A DNA stretch of 64,000 nt, taken from positions 1 through 64,000 of the forward strand of contig JBCAXJ010000019.1 of the NCBI GenBank assembly GCA_038534135.1, given 5' to 3'. This stretch comes from Thermohalobaculum sp038534135. Its GTDB lineage: Bacteria > Pseudomonadota > Alphaproteobacteria > Rhodobacterales > Rhodobacteraceae. Every line of letters begins with the position of its first letter. Position 1 is the first letter of the stretch. A program made the translations under genes and the position numbers. The notes below the pieces were generated by a model. It saw only the letters and a list, made by a program, of their open reading frames with translations. It was not told where the DNA came from and made no database searches. Below, piece by piece: positions 16,064-25,044 of this stretch.

Positions 16064-16678
16064 TCAATCCAACCAGATCCAGGGCCGCAAGGCCCTGTCC
16101 GTTTCCTGCCATGCCGCGATCCCGGGCAACTGCTGCGCTGTCAGACCGAGATCGTCCAACCCCTTCGAAAGCCCCGACTTGCGGAGGCCATCGATCTCGA
16201 ACGGCACGGGTGTCCCGTTTGGCGGGATCACAACCTGTGCCTCCAGATCCACCCGGAACGGCGCTTCCCGTTGCGCCTTGGTGATCTTGGCGAAGTCCTC
16301 GACGATCTCGGCCGACAGCGCGATCGGCAATGTGCCATTCTGGTAGCAGTTATTGCGGAAGATGCCGCCGAAACTGGGCGCGATGACCACGCGTATTCCA
16401 AGGCAGTTCAAGGCCCAGACAGCACCTTCCCGGGAAGATCCGCATCCGAAATTCGGCCCGGCCAGCAGGATCGGTGCCGATTTCCAGTGCGGCTGGTTCA
16501 GCGGAAAGTCTGCGATCTCTGCGCCGGTCTCGTCGAACCGCCAGGCCTCGAAGGCGTAGGGTTCGAGTTCGTCGCGTCCGAAGTCCGACAAGCGCTCGAT
16601 CCGGATGATGACATCCGTATTGATGTTGGCTTCCATCAGCGGCACCGCAGGCCCGGAGATCTGGATAAGTGGTTTCAC
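16064..16678 (-). CDS. leuD: 3-isopropylmalate dehydratase small subunit (LeuD family)
   Basis: 204 residues, normal for LeuD. The GTG start at 16678 overlaps the leuC stop by four bases (GTGA). The product is the swivel subunit of the aconitase-type isomerase that converts 2-isopropylmalate to 3-isopropylmalate. Landmarks are INTDVIIRIERL near the N-terminus, LAGPNFGCGSSREGAVWAL (substrate-binding loop) and SFGGIFRNNCYQNGTLPI. It may be the biosynthetic subunit, or a paralogue acting on another alkylmalate, because the next dehydrogenase in the operon is tartrate/D-malate-like rather than LeuB. Confidence 0.93.
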   Translation of the reverse strand: MKPLIQISGPAVPLMEANINTDVIIRIERLSDFGRDELEPYAFEAWRFDETGAEIADFPLNQPHWKSAPILLAGPNFGCGSSREGAVWALNCLGIRVVIAPSFGGIFRNNCYQNGTLPIALSAEIVEDFAKITKAQREAPFRVDLEAQVVIPPNGTPVPFEIDGLRKSGLSKGLDDLGLTAQQLPGIAAWQETDRALRPWIWLD

Positions 16679-18090
16679 TGTGCGCCGCCCAGCTTGCGAA
16701 CGTCCGTGATCCTGCCGGTCACCGCCGCTGCGGCGGCCATGGCGGGCGAGACCAGATGCGTCCTGGCCCTTGGCCCTTGGCGCCCGACGAAATTCCGGTT
16801 TGTCGTTGAAACACACCGCGCACCCGGTGCCACGACCTCGCCGTTGGCAGCCACGCATTGCGAGCATCCAGGCTCGCGCCATTCGAAACCGGCCATGCGG
16901 AAGATCGCATCCAGACCTTCGGCCTCGGCTTGTCGTTTGACCGCTTGAGACCCCGGGACAACCCAGGCTGACGTGCCCTCCGGAACCTTCCGGCCATGGG
17001 CAATCGCCGCCGCGGCACGCAGGTCCGAGATTCGGCTGTTGGTGCAGGAGCCGATGAACACATGATCGACGGCCACGTCTTCGAACGCTTGCCCGGGGGT
17101 CAGACCGATGTAGTCGAGCGCCCGCGCCCAGTCTTCGCGCTTCTCCGGGGTGGCTTGGGCCGGGTCCGGCACCTGGTCCGAGATTGACGTGACATGCTCC
17201 GGAGAGGTTCCCCAGGTGATCTGAGGCGCGATGTCGACCATGTCGAGCGTGACCTCACGATCGAACTCCGCATCAGGATCGGTCGGAAGCGTTTCCCAGT
17301 GCCGACGCGCTGTCTCGAACAACTCGCCTTTCGGCGCGTGCTCCCGTCCTGCGAGATAGTGGTAGGTGACGTCGTCCGGGGCGATCATTCCCATCTTGGC
17401 GCCGCATTCGATCGACATGTTGCAGATCGTCAGACGGCCCTCGATGTCGAGTGTCCGGATGGCCGACCCGGCATATTCCAGCGCATAGCCATCGCCGCCC
17501 GCCGCACCAATCGCGCCCATCAAATAAAGGATCATGTCTTTAGGAGCGACCCCTGCCCCGGCGCGACCTTCGAAGGTCACACGCATCCGCTGCGGTTTCT
17601 TCTGCACGATCGTCTGGGTGGCCAGGACATGCAACAGCTCGGTCGAGCCGATCCCGAAGGCGACGGCACCCAGCGCTCCGTGCGTCGAGGTATGACTGTC
17701 ACCACAGCAGATCAGCGTGCCCGGCAGCGTCAGGCCCAGTTCAGGCCCGATGACATGAACGATCCCCTGCTCTGGATCGTTGACATCGATGTAGCGAATG
17801 CCGGCCGCTTCGGCCCGCTGCTTGAAGATCGGTGCCAGCCGCGCCGAGATTTCGGTCGAGGCAGCGTGGCGCCCCGGCGCCGATGACACCGCATGGTCAG
17901 GCACGGCGATGTTCAGCGCTGGTGTGTGAACCGACAATCCACGCCGCTCGAGATCGGCCAGCGCCTTGCCGCCTGACAGATCATGCAGCAGGTTCCTGTC
18001 GACATGCAGCAGTTGGTAGCCGTGCCCCATTTCGGCAACGACATGGTCATCCCAAACCTTGTCAAACAGCGTTCTCGCCTGATCCGACAT
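16675..18090 (-). CDS. leuC: 3-isopropylmalate dehydratase large subunit (LeuC family)
   Basis: 471 residues, the standard LeuC length. ATG 18090 shares one base with the stop of the upstream gene (TGATG). A 4Fe-4S aconitase-fold catalytic subunit: the cluster cysteines are seen in VFIGSCTNSRISDL and EPGCSQCVAANGE, and GDSHTSTHGALGAVAFGIG and NRNFVGRQGPRARTHLVSP are typical LeuC blocks. The usual GCSMCLAMN motif reads GCSQCVAAN here, a modest deviation. It works as a heterodimer with the 16064-16678 product. Genome-wide, the decisive question is whether a second leuCD with leuB exists. Confidence 0.94.
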   Translation of the reverse strand: MSDQARTLFDKVWDDHVVAEMGHGYQLLHVDRNLLHDLSGGKALADLERRGLSVHTPALNIAVPDHAVSSAPGRHAASTEISARLAPIFKQRAEAAGIRYIDVNDPEQGIVHVIGPELGLTLPGTLICCGDSHTSTHGALGAVAFGIGSTELLHVLATQTIVQKKPQRMRVTFEGRAGAGVAPKDMILYLMGAIGAAGGDGYALEYAGSAIRTLDIEGRLTICNMSIECGAKMGMIAPDDVTYHYLAGREHAPKGELFETARRHWETLPTDPDAEFDREVTLDMVDIAPQITWGTSPEHVTSISDQVPDPAQATPEKREDWARALDYIGLTPGQAFEDVAVDHVFIGSCTNSRISDLRAAAAIAHGRKVPEGTSAWVVPGSQAVKRQAEAEGLDAIFRMAGFEWREPGCSQCVAANGEVVAPGARCVSTTNRNFVGRQGPRARTHLVSPAMAAAAAVTGRITDVRKLGGAQ

Positions 18091-19010
18091 CAAAAAGCGC
18101 TCTCCCGCGCCTTGATCAGGGTTCTGACAAATCCGTTCATGGGCGTCTCGATGCCCAGCGGAGCGCCTTCGCGAACGATGGCTCCGTTGATGGCATCGAT
18201 TTCGCCCTTCTTGCGGGCCGCATGGTCCTGCGCGGTCGAGGGAAACCCGTTCGGCATCCGTTCGACATAGCCCTGAAGATAAGCGATCGGATCGTCGGTC
18301 GAGAGCGAGATGCCCTTGGCATTCGCGACGGCAAACGCCTCGCTGATGCATCTCTGGCTGATTTCGCGGCCATGCGGATCGGCCAATAAAGGTCCCGTGC
18401 GCAGATTCGTGATCGCGCACGGTCCGTTGACCGCGCAGTTGATCAAGAGCTTGTCCCAGACCATGCGGTGAATGTCGTCGAAGACTTGAGCATCGAACCC
18501 TGCTGATATCCAGATGTCCGCGATCCGCTCGAGCCGGGCCTGATCATGGTTGGCATAGCTGCCGAAGCGGACCATCTCCATCCCGTTGTGGAAGGAATGG
18601 CCCGGCCCCCTGAGGTTTGCCTGGAACCCGCCCACGACGCCCATGGACAGGCGGTCGCCGCCGACGATGTCTGCAACGATATCCGCCGAACCAAGTCCAT
18701 TCTGCACGGTGAGAAGATCCGTGTCGTCGCGCATGACCTTGAGCGCTTTTCGCGCTGCGTCGGCGACCCCGTCATACTTCGTCGCGATGATGACATGATC
18801 GGCCGGTGCCATGCCGTGGACATCGACTTGCGCCGGGATACGGAGTGTCCGGTCACCCGAAGACCCCTCGACCCGCAGCCCATTCGCATTGGTCGCGTCC
18901 ACATGCGCTTGGTCGATGTCCACGATCGAGACGTCATGACCGGCGTCGGCCATCAGAACAGCGTAGATCGATCCCATGGCCCCGGATCCAATGACGACGA
19001 CACTGGACAT
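18090..19010 (-). CDS. 2-dehydropantoate 2-reductase (ketopantoate reductase) family protein
   Basis: 306 residues. AAGGGAG precedes ATG 19010. The N-terminal Rossmann motif VVIGSGAMGSIYAVLM binds NADPH, and MVWDKLLINCAVNGPCAITN contains the catalytic Lys and substrate-binding Asn. PanE reduces ketopantoate to pantoate, but many family members reduce other 2-oxoacids. Here it leads the leuCD operon and is translationally coupled to leuC, so it may reduce a 2-oxoacid of that pathway. It diverges across about 100 bp from the hydrolase at 19113. Confidence 0.9.
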   Translation of the reverse strand: MSSVVVIGSGAMGSIYAVLMADAGHDVSIVDIDQAHVDATNANGLRVEGSSGDRTLRIPAQVDVHGMAPADHVIIATKYDGVADAARKALKVMRDDTDLLTVQNGLGSADIVADIVGGDRLSMGVVGGFQANLRGPGHSFHNGMEMVRFGSYANHDQARLERIADIWISAGFDAQVFDDIHRMVWDKLLINCAVNGPCAITNLRTGPLLADPHGREISQRCISEAFAVANAKGISLSTDDPIAYLQGYVERMPNGFPSTAQDHAARKKGEIDAINGAIVREGAPLGIETPMNGFVRTLIKARESAF

Positions 19011-19112
19011 GACATCTCCCTTTTCTTCACCTGCGTGATGTCTGCACGGCGCGTCCGAGTCAAACGCGCGAAGCGCTGGACGCACAGCCATCACCCACGT
19101 AGCTTTTACGCC

Positions 19113-20000
19113 ATGGAGCATCGCATCGTCCAACTGAACGGCCACGATACCCGTGTCTACACCAGCGGGAACGACGGCCCGGCATGTTTGTTTTTGCACG
19201 GATTTCCGGAACACGGCGGCGCCTGGGCGGATATCTTCGAACGCCTTGACGGGGTCCGGTGTTTCGCGCCCGACCAACGCGGTTACGGCGTATCCTTCAA
19301 GCCCGAGGCCGTGAAGGATTATTCGGGCGGCAAGCTGGCGCGCGATGTCATTGCCCTCATCGATTCGCTCGAACTGGAGCGTGTCCATCTGATTGGCCAC
19401 GACTGGGGCGGGCCGGTCGCCTACGCCGTAGCGTTCATGCGGGATCCGAGGCTCGCCAGCCTGACGATCATCAACGGCGTGCACCCGGCCCCAATGCAGC
19501 GCGCGATTGCGACGGGCGGCGACCAGTGCGCGGCCTCGCAATACATGAACTGGCTGCGCAAAGAGGGTTCGGAGGAGATCCTGGCTGCGAACGGATTCGA
19601 GAGACTCGCCGGGTTCTTTGCCAAGAACATGGACATGTCCTGGATGACGCCGGACGTGCTGGAGACCTATCGCGCTGCCTGGCAGGACGTCGATACCGTG
19701 CGCTGCATGGTGAACTGGTACCGCGCGTCGCCGATCTACGTTGGCGAGCCCGGTGTCCCTGCGCCAGCGGACAAGCTGCCAGCGTTGCCCGAGGACAAAC
19801 TGCAGGTGATGGTTCCACACCAGTTGATCTGGGGCATGGGCGACACGGCACTGCTGCCGGACGCAACCGAGGGTCTGGAAGGCTTCTGTCAGGCCGGGCT
19901 GACCCGGCACGAGATTGCCAACGCGGACCATTGGGTCTGTCATCAGAAGCCGGATGAGGTCGCAGGGCTGATCCGAGACTTCGTACTTTCACACAATTGA
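19113..20000 (+). CDS. Alpha/beta hydrolase, epoxide hydrolase-like
   Basis: 295 residues. The oxyanion motif is FLHGFPEHGG and the nucleophile elbow is LIGHDWGGPVAYA, with Asp in the nucleophile position as in epoxide hydrolases, haloalkane and fluoroacetate dehalogenases. The likely acid is in IWGMGDTALLP and the catalytic His in NADHWVCHQKP. It acts on a soluble small substrate in the cytoplasm. The start ATG 19113 lacks a strong ribosome-binding site, and no better one is seen. Because a HAD dehalogenase-like gene lies in the divergent operon, a role with halogenated or epoxidised acids is possible. Confidence 0.88.
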   Translation: MEHRIVQLNGHDTRVYTSGNDGPACLFLHGFPEHGGAWADIFERLDGVRCFAPDQRGYGVSFKPEAVKDYSGGKLARDVIALIDSLELERVHLIGHDWGGPVAYAVAFMRDPRLASLTIINGVHPAPMQRAIATGGDQCAASQYMNWLRKEGSEEILAANGFERLAGFFAKNMDMSWMTPDVLETYRAAWQDVDTVRCMVNWYRASPIYVGEPGVPAPADKLPALPEDKLQVMVPHQLIWGMGDTALLPDATEGLEGFCQAGLTRHEIANADHWVCHQKPDEVAGLIRDFVLSHN

Positions 20001-20057
20001 ACTTTACGGACTCTCGGCACAGCGGCACAATTGCGGCGACATCATCGGGAGGGTTTG

Positions 20058-21716
20058 ATGGACTACTTTGATCTCGGGACCTATGGGCGGAAGGTCACGA
20101 CCACGTCTGACGATGCGCAGATGTGGTTCAATCGAGGCCTCAACTGGCTCTATGGTTTCAATCATCAGGAGGCGATCAACTGCTTCGTCAAAGCGGGTGA
20201 AGCCGATCCCAACTGCGCAATGGCGTTTTGGGGTGCCTCCTATGCCGCTGGGCCCAATTACAACCTGCCCTGGCACCGCTATGATCCGAAGGGCCGGGCG
20301 GGCACGCTGGCGGCCTCGTATGATTTCATGCAGCAGGCGCTGGCCGTGGTCGATCATGCGGCACCGCTCGAGGCCGATCTGATCCGTGCGCTGGAGATCC
20401 GCTATCCCAGCCGGAACGTGCCGGACGAGCCAAAGGACATGAACGACTGGAACGCGGCGTTCACCAACCGGATGCGCGAGATCCACAAGGCGAATGCAAG
20501 CGACATGGACATCCGCTCGATCTTCGTCGAGTCGATCATGAACGAGACGCCCTGGATGATGTGGGACGTCGACTCCGGCGGGATCCCTGAGAACGCAGGC
20601 ACGGCGGAGGCCATGGCGGTGCTGGAAGACGTGTTCGAGACCCAGCCGGAGAGCTGGACCTGCCCCGGTCTGCTGCACCTTTATGTTCACCTGATGGAGA
20701 TGTCGCCCTTCCCCGAGAAGGCGCTGCGCCAGGGCGATGTGTTGCGAACGCTTGTGCCCGACAGCGGGCACCTAGTGCACATGCCGACGCATCTGGATGT
20801 GTTGTGCGGGCACTATCACAACGTGCTGATCTGGAATCAGGACGGGGTTGCGGCCGACAACCGCTACTTTGACAATGGCGGCCAGCCGGGCGTCTACACG
20901 ATGTACCGCACGCACAACATGCACTTCGCGGTCTACGGCGCGATGTTCCTCGGCCAATACACGCCCGCCATGAGCGCCGCACAGATGATCATCGACAAGA
21001 CCCCGGAGGAGTTGCTGCGGGTCGAGAGCCCGCCGATGGCGGATTTCCTCGAGAGTTATCTGTCGATGAAGTGGCACGTGATGATCCGCTTCGGGAAGTG
21101 GCAGGAGATTATCGACGAACCTCTGCCGCAGGATCAGGATCTCTATACGGGCACGACTGCGGTCGCCTACTACGCCAAGGGGGTCGCGCATTCGGCACTG
21201 GGCAATGTGGCGGAAGCCGAGCAGACCCGCGCCGATTTCCACGCGGCGGTCGGGCGCGTTCAGGAGGGGCGTCGCATCCACAACAACGTGATGTCCGATA
21301 TTCTGGGCGTGGCCGAGGCGATGCTGGACGGCGAACTGGAGTACCGAAAGGCGAACTACGACGTCGCCTTCGACTACCTGCGCGAGGCGGTGAAACGCGA
21401 GGATGGGCTGCTCTATGACGAGCCCTGGGGCTGGATGCAGCCTGCCCGGCATGCGCTTGGTGCGCTATTGCTGGAACAGGGCCATGTCGACGAGGCAGCA
21501 TCCGTCTATCGCGCGGACCTGGGCCTCGACGGCACGCTCAGCCGGTCGTCGCAGCACCCCGAGAATGTCTGGGCGCTGCACGGGTTGCACGAGTGCCTGA
21601 CGCGCAAGGGGGAAGTCACCGAGGCGTTTATGATCAAACAGCGCCTTGATCTGGCAATGGCGCGCGCCGAGGTTCCGGTTCGGGCATCGTGCCTCTGCCG
21701 GCAAGAAGCCGCATAA
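20058..21716 (+). CDS. TPR-domain protein with HMPTH motif
   Basis: 552 residues. GGGAGGG stands before ATG 20058; an in-frame TTG at 20031 is disfavoured. Tetratricopeptide-type helices occur at both ends: RGLNWLYGFNHQEAINCFVK near residue 30, and ARHALGALLLEQGHVDEA near 475. The centre holds HLVHMPTHLDVLCGHYHN and TYMYRTHN-type His-rich blocks conserved in this uncharacterised family (related proteins carry HMPSHIY). The cluster of His and Glu could bind metal. There is no signal peptide. Function unknown; it lies alone between a hydrolase and a glycosyltransferase. Confidence 0.82.
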   Translation: MDYFDLGTYGRKVTTTSDDAQMWFNRGLNWLYGFNHQEAINCFVKAGEADPNCAMAFWGASYAAGPNYNLPWHRYDPKGRAGTLAASYDFMQQALAVVDHAAPLEADLIRALEIRYPSRNVPDEPKDMNDWNAAFTNRMREIHKANASDMDIRSIFVESIMNETPWMMWDVDSGGIPENAGTAEAMAVLEDVFETQPESWTCPGLLHLYVHLMEMSPFPEKALRQGDVLRTLVPDSGHLVHMPTHLDVLCGHYHNVLIWNQDGVAADNRYFDNGGQPGVYTMYRTHNMHFAVYGAMFLGQYTPAMSAAQMIIDKTPEELLRVESPPMADFLESYLSMKWHVMIRFGKWQEIIDEPLPQDQDLYTGTTAVAYYAKGVAHSALGNVAEAEQTRADFHAAVGRVQEGRRIHNNVMSDILGVAEAMLDGELEYRKANYDVAFDYLREAVKREDGLLYDEPWGWMQPARHALGALLLEQGHVDEAASVYRADLGLDGTLSRSSQHPENVWALHGLHECLTRKGEVTEAFMIKQRLDLAMARAEVPVRASCLCRQEAA

Positions 21717-21817
21717 CGTCCTCCGGTGCGGTAGGCCGCACCCCATACCCGGCGCTTCCGGGTCCGACGCTGAGGAAAACGGTTCGATATCGCAACGCTC
21801 GAGAATCCGGAGCGCCC

Positions 21818-22825
21818 ATGAAGATCCGCGTCACCTATCCCGACTCGTTCACGACCAAGCGCGCCGATGGACAGAGCCGCGTCTACGACTGCTTCGCGTT
21901 CTTCAACGAGCTTGATCTTCTCGATATTCGACTGAATGAACTCGCTGACGTCGTGGACTATTTTGTTATATGTGAAGCACGACTCAATTTCCGCGGACAT
22001 GAGAAATCGCTGTTTCTCGCGGAGAACCGAGAACGCTACGCCGCGTTTAAAGATCGCATCATTCATGTTGTGGTCGAGAACTTTGACGACCCGTCTGCCT
22101 ACCGGTCCCGAAAACTCCCCGGCACAAACCCTGCTTGGATCCGGGAAACTGCCCAACGCAACGCTTGCATTTGTGGTCTCGAGCATTCTGACAGCTCGGA
22201 TTGGGTCCTCATCTCGGATCTTGACGAGGTTCCCCGGCCAGAGATCTTGCGGCGCATAGCAACGGACCGGATGTTCCGTCGCGGAGTCTTTTTCTTCGAA
22301 CAGGACTTTTACCAGAACCGGTTGAACTGGCTTGTGAAAGAAGACCCATGGATGCACGGGACACGCATGATCGAGCGGCGGTTTGTGACCTCGCTTCAGG
22401 AAGTGCGTATGCTGAAAACCTCAGCAAGCCCACGTTCAATCCTTCCATGGTTGGATTGGCGCGCCCGCACAATTTACGACCTAAGGGCGATCGTCTTTCC
22501 GCAACGCATTCCACATGCCGGATGGCACTTTACCTCGATTGGAGCTCCAGCAGAGATTGTCACGAAACACTGGTCGTACTCGCACTATGATCAACAGTCT
22601 CCCGATGAAATGAACATCGATAGGATCACCGAACGCATCGATGCGGGACTTAACCAATGGGGCATTCAGCCAGACGTCCGTCCTCTGAGTGATCTGCCAA
22701 GATACGTGCAGCTAAATCAAGGTCGCTTTTCTCATCTGATTGCCAGCCCTTGCGATGGCACTCGACAAATCGATGATGGCCCGTCAACAGATACAGTTGA
22801 TACAGACAGAACTCTAGCAACATAA
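21818..22825 (+). CDS. Glycosyltransferase family 17-like protein
   Basis: 335 residues from ATG 21818. The N-terminal region RVYDCFAFFNELDLLDIRLN and the following VDYFVICEARLNFRG match the GT17 pattern known from beta-1,4-N-acetylglucosaminyltransferase (MGAT3-type) enzymes. The metal/nucleotide-sugar motif is LISDLDEVPRPE. The central segment FEQDFYQNRLNW and the His/Trp-rich HAGWHFTSIGAPAEIV also fit the family. No signal peptide or membrane anchor. The gene is visibly richer in A/T than its neighbours and unrelated to them in function, which suggests acquisition. The last 20 residues are low-complexity Asp/Thr. Confidence 0.85.
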   Translation: MKIRVTYPDSFTTKRADGQSRVYDCFAFFNELDLLDIRLNELADVVDYFVICEARLNFRGHEKSLFLAENRERYAAFKDRIIHVVVENFDDPSAYRSRKLPGTNPAWIRETAQRNACICGLEHSDSSDWVLISDLDEVPRPEILRRIATDRMFRRGVFFFEQDFYQNRLNWLVKEDPWMHGTRMIERRFVTSLQEVRMLKTSASPRSILPWLDWRARTIYDLRAIVFPQRIPHAGWHFTSIGAPAEIVTKHWSYSHYDQQSPDEMNIDRITERIDAGLNQWGIQPDVRPLSDLPRYVQLNQGRFSHLIASPCDGTRQIDDGPSTDTVDTDRTLAT

Positions 22826-22839
22826 AAAACGAGGCAAAC

Positions 22840-23163
22840 TTGGCATTCTATGAGTTGCGACAATACGAGATCAGGCCGGGCAAGATGGAGGAATGGCTAA
22901 AGCTTATGGAGGAAGAGATCATCCCTTTCCAGGTTCAGGTCGGCATGGTCATCGCGGGGTCTTTCCGTGGCGAGGATGATGACAGTGTCTATATCTGGAT
23001 CCGCCGGTTCGAGAGCGAAGCAGAGCGTGAACGCCTGTACGAGGCCGTCTACAAATCCGAACACTGGCTGACCAATCTCACCGACCGGGTTGGTGCCTGC
23101 ATCAATCGCGAAACCATTCACGTCCAACGCATCGTTCCGACGTCCCGGTCCGTGTTGCAGTAA
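22840..23163 (+). CDS. NIPSNAP family protein
   Basis: 107 residues from a TTG at 22840 with GAGG six bases upstream. ELRQYEIRPGKMEEWLKLM and SVYIWIRRFESEAERERLYE are typical of the family. It is only distantly similar to the NIPSNAP product at 9957-10280, so it is not a recent duplicate. It begins 14 bp after the glycosyltransferase. Role unknown. Confidence 0.82.
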   Translation: MAFYELRQYEIRPGKMEEWLKLMEEEIIPFQVQVGMVIAGSFRGEDDDSVYIWIRRFESEAERERLYEAVYKSEHWLTNLTDRVGACINRETIHVQRIVPTSRSVLQ

Positions 23164-23186
23164 ACGGCGCAGGACCGCACGACGGG

Positions 23187-23993
23187 ATGCCGGTCGCAGG
23201 CGAGAGTATGGAATTGGAGGCTTTCCTCGCAGGGGCGACTGACCGAATCCGCGCGCGAATACAGCACGGCGTTGATGCGATCGCAGATATCTGCCAGCAC
23301 CTGAGCGGCAATCTTCAGAAGGAACCCGAATTGAGAGCCCAGGTCGACCGCTTGCATGGCCTTGCGGCGGTTTCATTGGCTGACGCGCCATACCCTGAAC
23401 GCCGGGCTCTCGCGCATGATGCGGCAACGCTGCGCGATGACATCAAACGGCGCTGGATCGATGCCGAGGCACCGCCAATGGTTGGAGAGATTGACAATCA
23501 CCTGGGCGGGATCACTCGGGCAATTGACGATTTGACGGTCGGCGATGCCGAGATCTTGCGCGGTGTGGCGCGCAAGATCGACGCGCTCTCGTCTGATGCG
23601 GCGCAACTCGAGGGGATCGAACGCCGGTTCGTGCCGTGGGCCATCGGTGCAACGGTGTTGTTCCTGGTCGGGGTAGTCCTTGTTGTTTTTCCCAATCTGG
23701 TTGGTGGAACGGCGCGGGGTCTTCCGATGGGACTGATCGTTCTGTGCCTTGCCGGACTTCCGGGCGTTGGTGCGGTCTACATGATGCGCGTCATGCCTCG
23801 CATGCGCGCCGACACCGACATGGAGACACTGAACCGGCAACACTTCATGCCGCTGGGTGGAGTTTACTTTGCTGAAGGCGACGGACCCGCCTGCGTCGTC
23901 CCGGTCGAATGGTCCGCAGAGCTGGACGAGGCTACCTCGCTGGCTCAGCCTGATCCACGTGAGGTGTCCGGCCGGGCATGGCGGCTTTGGTGA
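23187..23993 (+). CDS. Two-transmembrane hypothetical protein
   Basis: 268 residues from ATG 23187; an in-frame ATG at 23208 is an alternative. The N-terminal 150 residues are helical and charged, likely coiled coil (repeats of Ile/Leu with Asp/Arg). Two hydrophobic segments follow, near residues 153-172 (WAIGATVLFLVGVVLVVFP) and 181-200, with a ~65-residue C-terminal domain beyond. I recognise no family. The arrangement suggests an inner-membrane protein with a cytoplasmic helical bundle. Confidence 0.65.
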   Translation: MPVAGESMELEAFLAGATDRIRARIQHGVDAIADICQHLSGNLQKEPELRAQVDRLHGLAAVSLADAPYPERRALAHDAATLRDDIKRRWIDAEAPPMVGEIDNHLGGITRAIDDLTVGDAEILRGVARKIDALSSDAAQLEGIERRFVPWAIGATVLFLVGVVLVVFPNLVGGTARGLPMGLIVLCLAGLPGVGAVYMMRVMPRMRADTDMETLNRQHFMPLGGVYFAEGDGPACVVPVEWSAELDEATSLAQPDPREVSGRAWRLW

Positions 23994-24060
23994 ATGACGT
24001 CTGGACCCTACTGAGCGCGAAGCCACATCACATGAGCAGATCGAGAAAGAGGGGAACTTC

Positions 24061-25044
24061 ATGCCGACGGTTCTAGTACAAGGCGTGATTGCCGCGCCAA
24101 AGGCACCAATGCTGGCCGAGTTGCTGGGAAGCGACTGGTCGGTGTCGACCTGGCATCCCGATCACGATCCGGTCGAGGCATTCGCGCCCTTGGCCACATC
24201 GGCGGATGTCATAGTCGGTGGAGGGATCCCGGTGGACTGGCCCGCGGTTCCCGACCTGAAACTCTATCAGATCCCGTGGACCGGCTTCGACTTCACCGCC
24301 CCCGAGAAGATGCCCGCAGGCATCCCTGTCGCAAACACGTTCGAGCACGAAACCTGCATTGCAGAATTCGTGCTGCTTTCGATGCTGGAGTGGGAGATCG
24401 GTCTGCGCCAACTCGATCGCGGTTTTCGCGAGAATGGGTGGGGCGGCTACGGGCCGGGCTTTGCTCCGTCGCATGGAGAGGTGAAGGGCAAAACGCTGGG
24501 TGTCGTCGGTTACGGGCACATCGGGCATGAAACGGCCATCCGGGCGAACGCGTTCGGGATGCGGTGCATCGGAATTCGCCGATCTGCCCGTCCCTGCCCG
24601 CCTGAGCTTGACTGGCTGGGACAGTCCGATCGCTTGGACGATCTGCTGGCGGAGTCCGACTTTGTGCTGGTGGCCTGTGACATGAACGCCGAGACGATCG
24701 GCCTGTTCAACGCACAGCGTTTGGCGAAGATGAAACCGACCGGCGTGATCATCAACGTGGCCCGCGGGAAGATCATCGACGAAGATGCGCTGTACGAGGC
24801 TCTGGAAGCGCGTCAAATCGGCGGAGCGGTCATCGACACCTGGTACAATTACGGATCGGGCACATGGCCGAGTAATCGCCCGTTCCAGGACCTGGACAAC
24901 GTGATTCTCAGCCCGCACCGATCCGCCGTGACCGAAGAGATGCACGCCCGACGCTGGCGTTTCGTGGCCGACCAATGCGAACGCATTGCGCGCGGTGAGA
25001 CACCCGAAAACGTGGTGTTCCACGGAACGGCGGCACCACAATGA
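24061..25044 (+). CDS. D-isomer-specific 2-hydroxyacid dehydrogenase
   Basis: 327 residues. GAGGGG precedes ATG 24061. NAD(P)-dependent reduction of a 2-oxoacid or oxidation of a D-2-hydroxyacid is expected. The nucleotide-binding motif is VVGYGHIGHETA; catalytic Arg is in INVARGKIIDEDAL, Glu follows at about residue 260, and the catalytic His is in LSPHRSAVTEEM. It starts a five- to six-gene rightward unit joined by ATGA overlaps, which argues that all act in one degradative route. Confidence 0.92.
   Translation: MPTVLVQGVIAAPKAPMLAELLGSDWSVSTWHPDHDPVEAFAPLATSADVIVGGGIPVDWPAVPDLKLYQIPWTGFDFTAPEKMPAGIPVANTFEHETCIAEFVLLSMLEWEIGLRQLDRGFRENGWGGYGPGFAPSHGEVKGKTLGVVGYGHIGHETAIRANAFGMRCIGIRRSARPCPPELDWLGQSDRLDDLLAESDFVLVACDMNAETIGLFNAQRLAKMKPTGVIINVARGKIIDEDALYEALEARQIGGAVIDTWYNYGSGTWPSNRPFQDLDNVILSPHRSAVTEEMHARRWRFVADQCERIARGETPENVVFHGTAAPQ

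Noticed and set aside
18546..19112. Upstream extension of the epoxide-hydrolase-like frame
   Set aside because: This part is antisense to the ketopantoate-reductase gene; the hydrolase domain starts at 19113.
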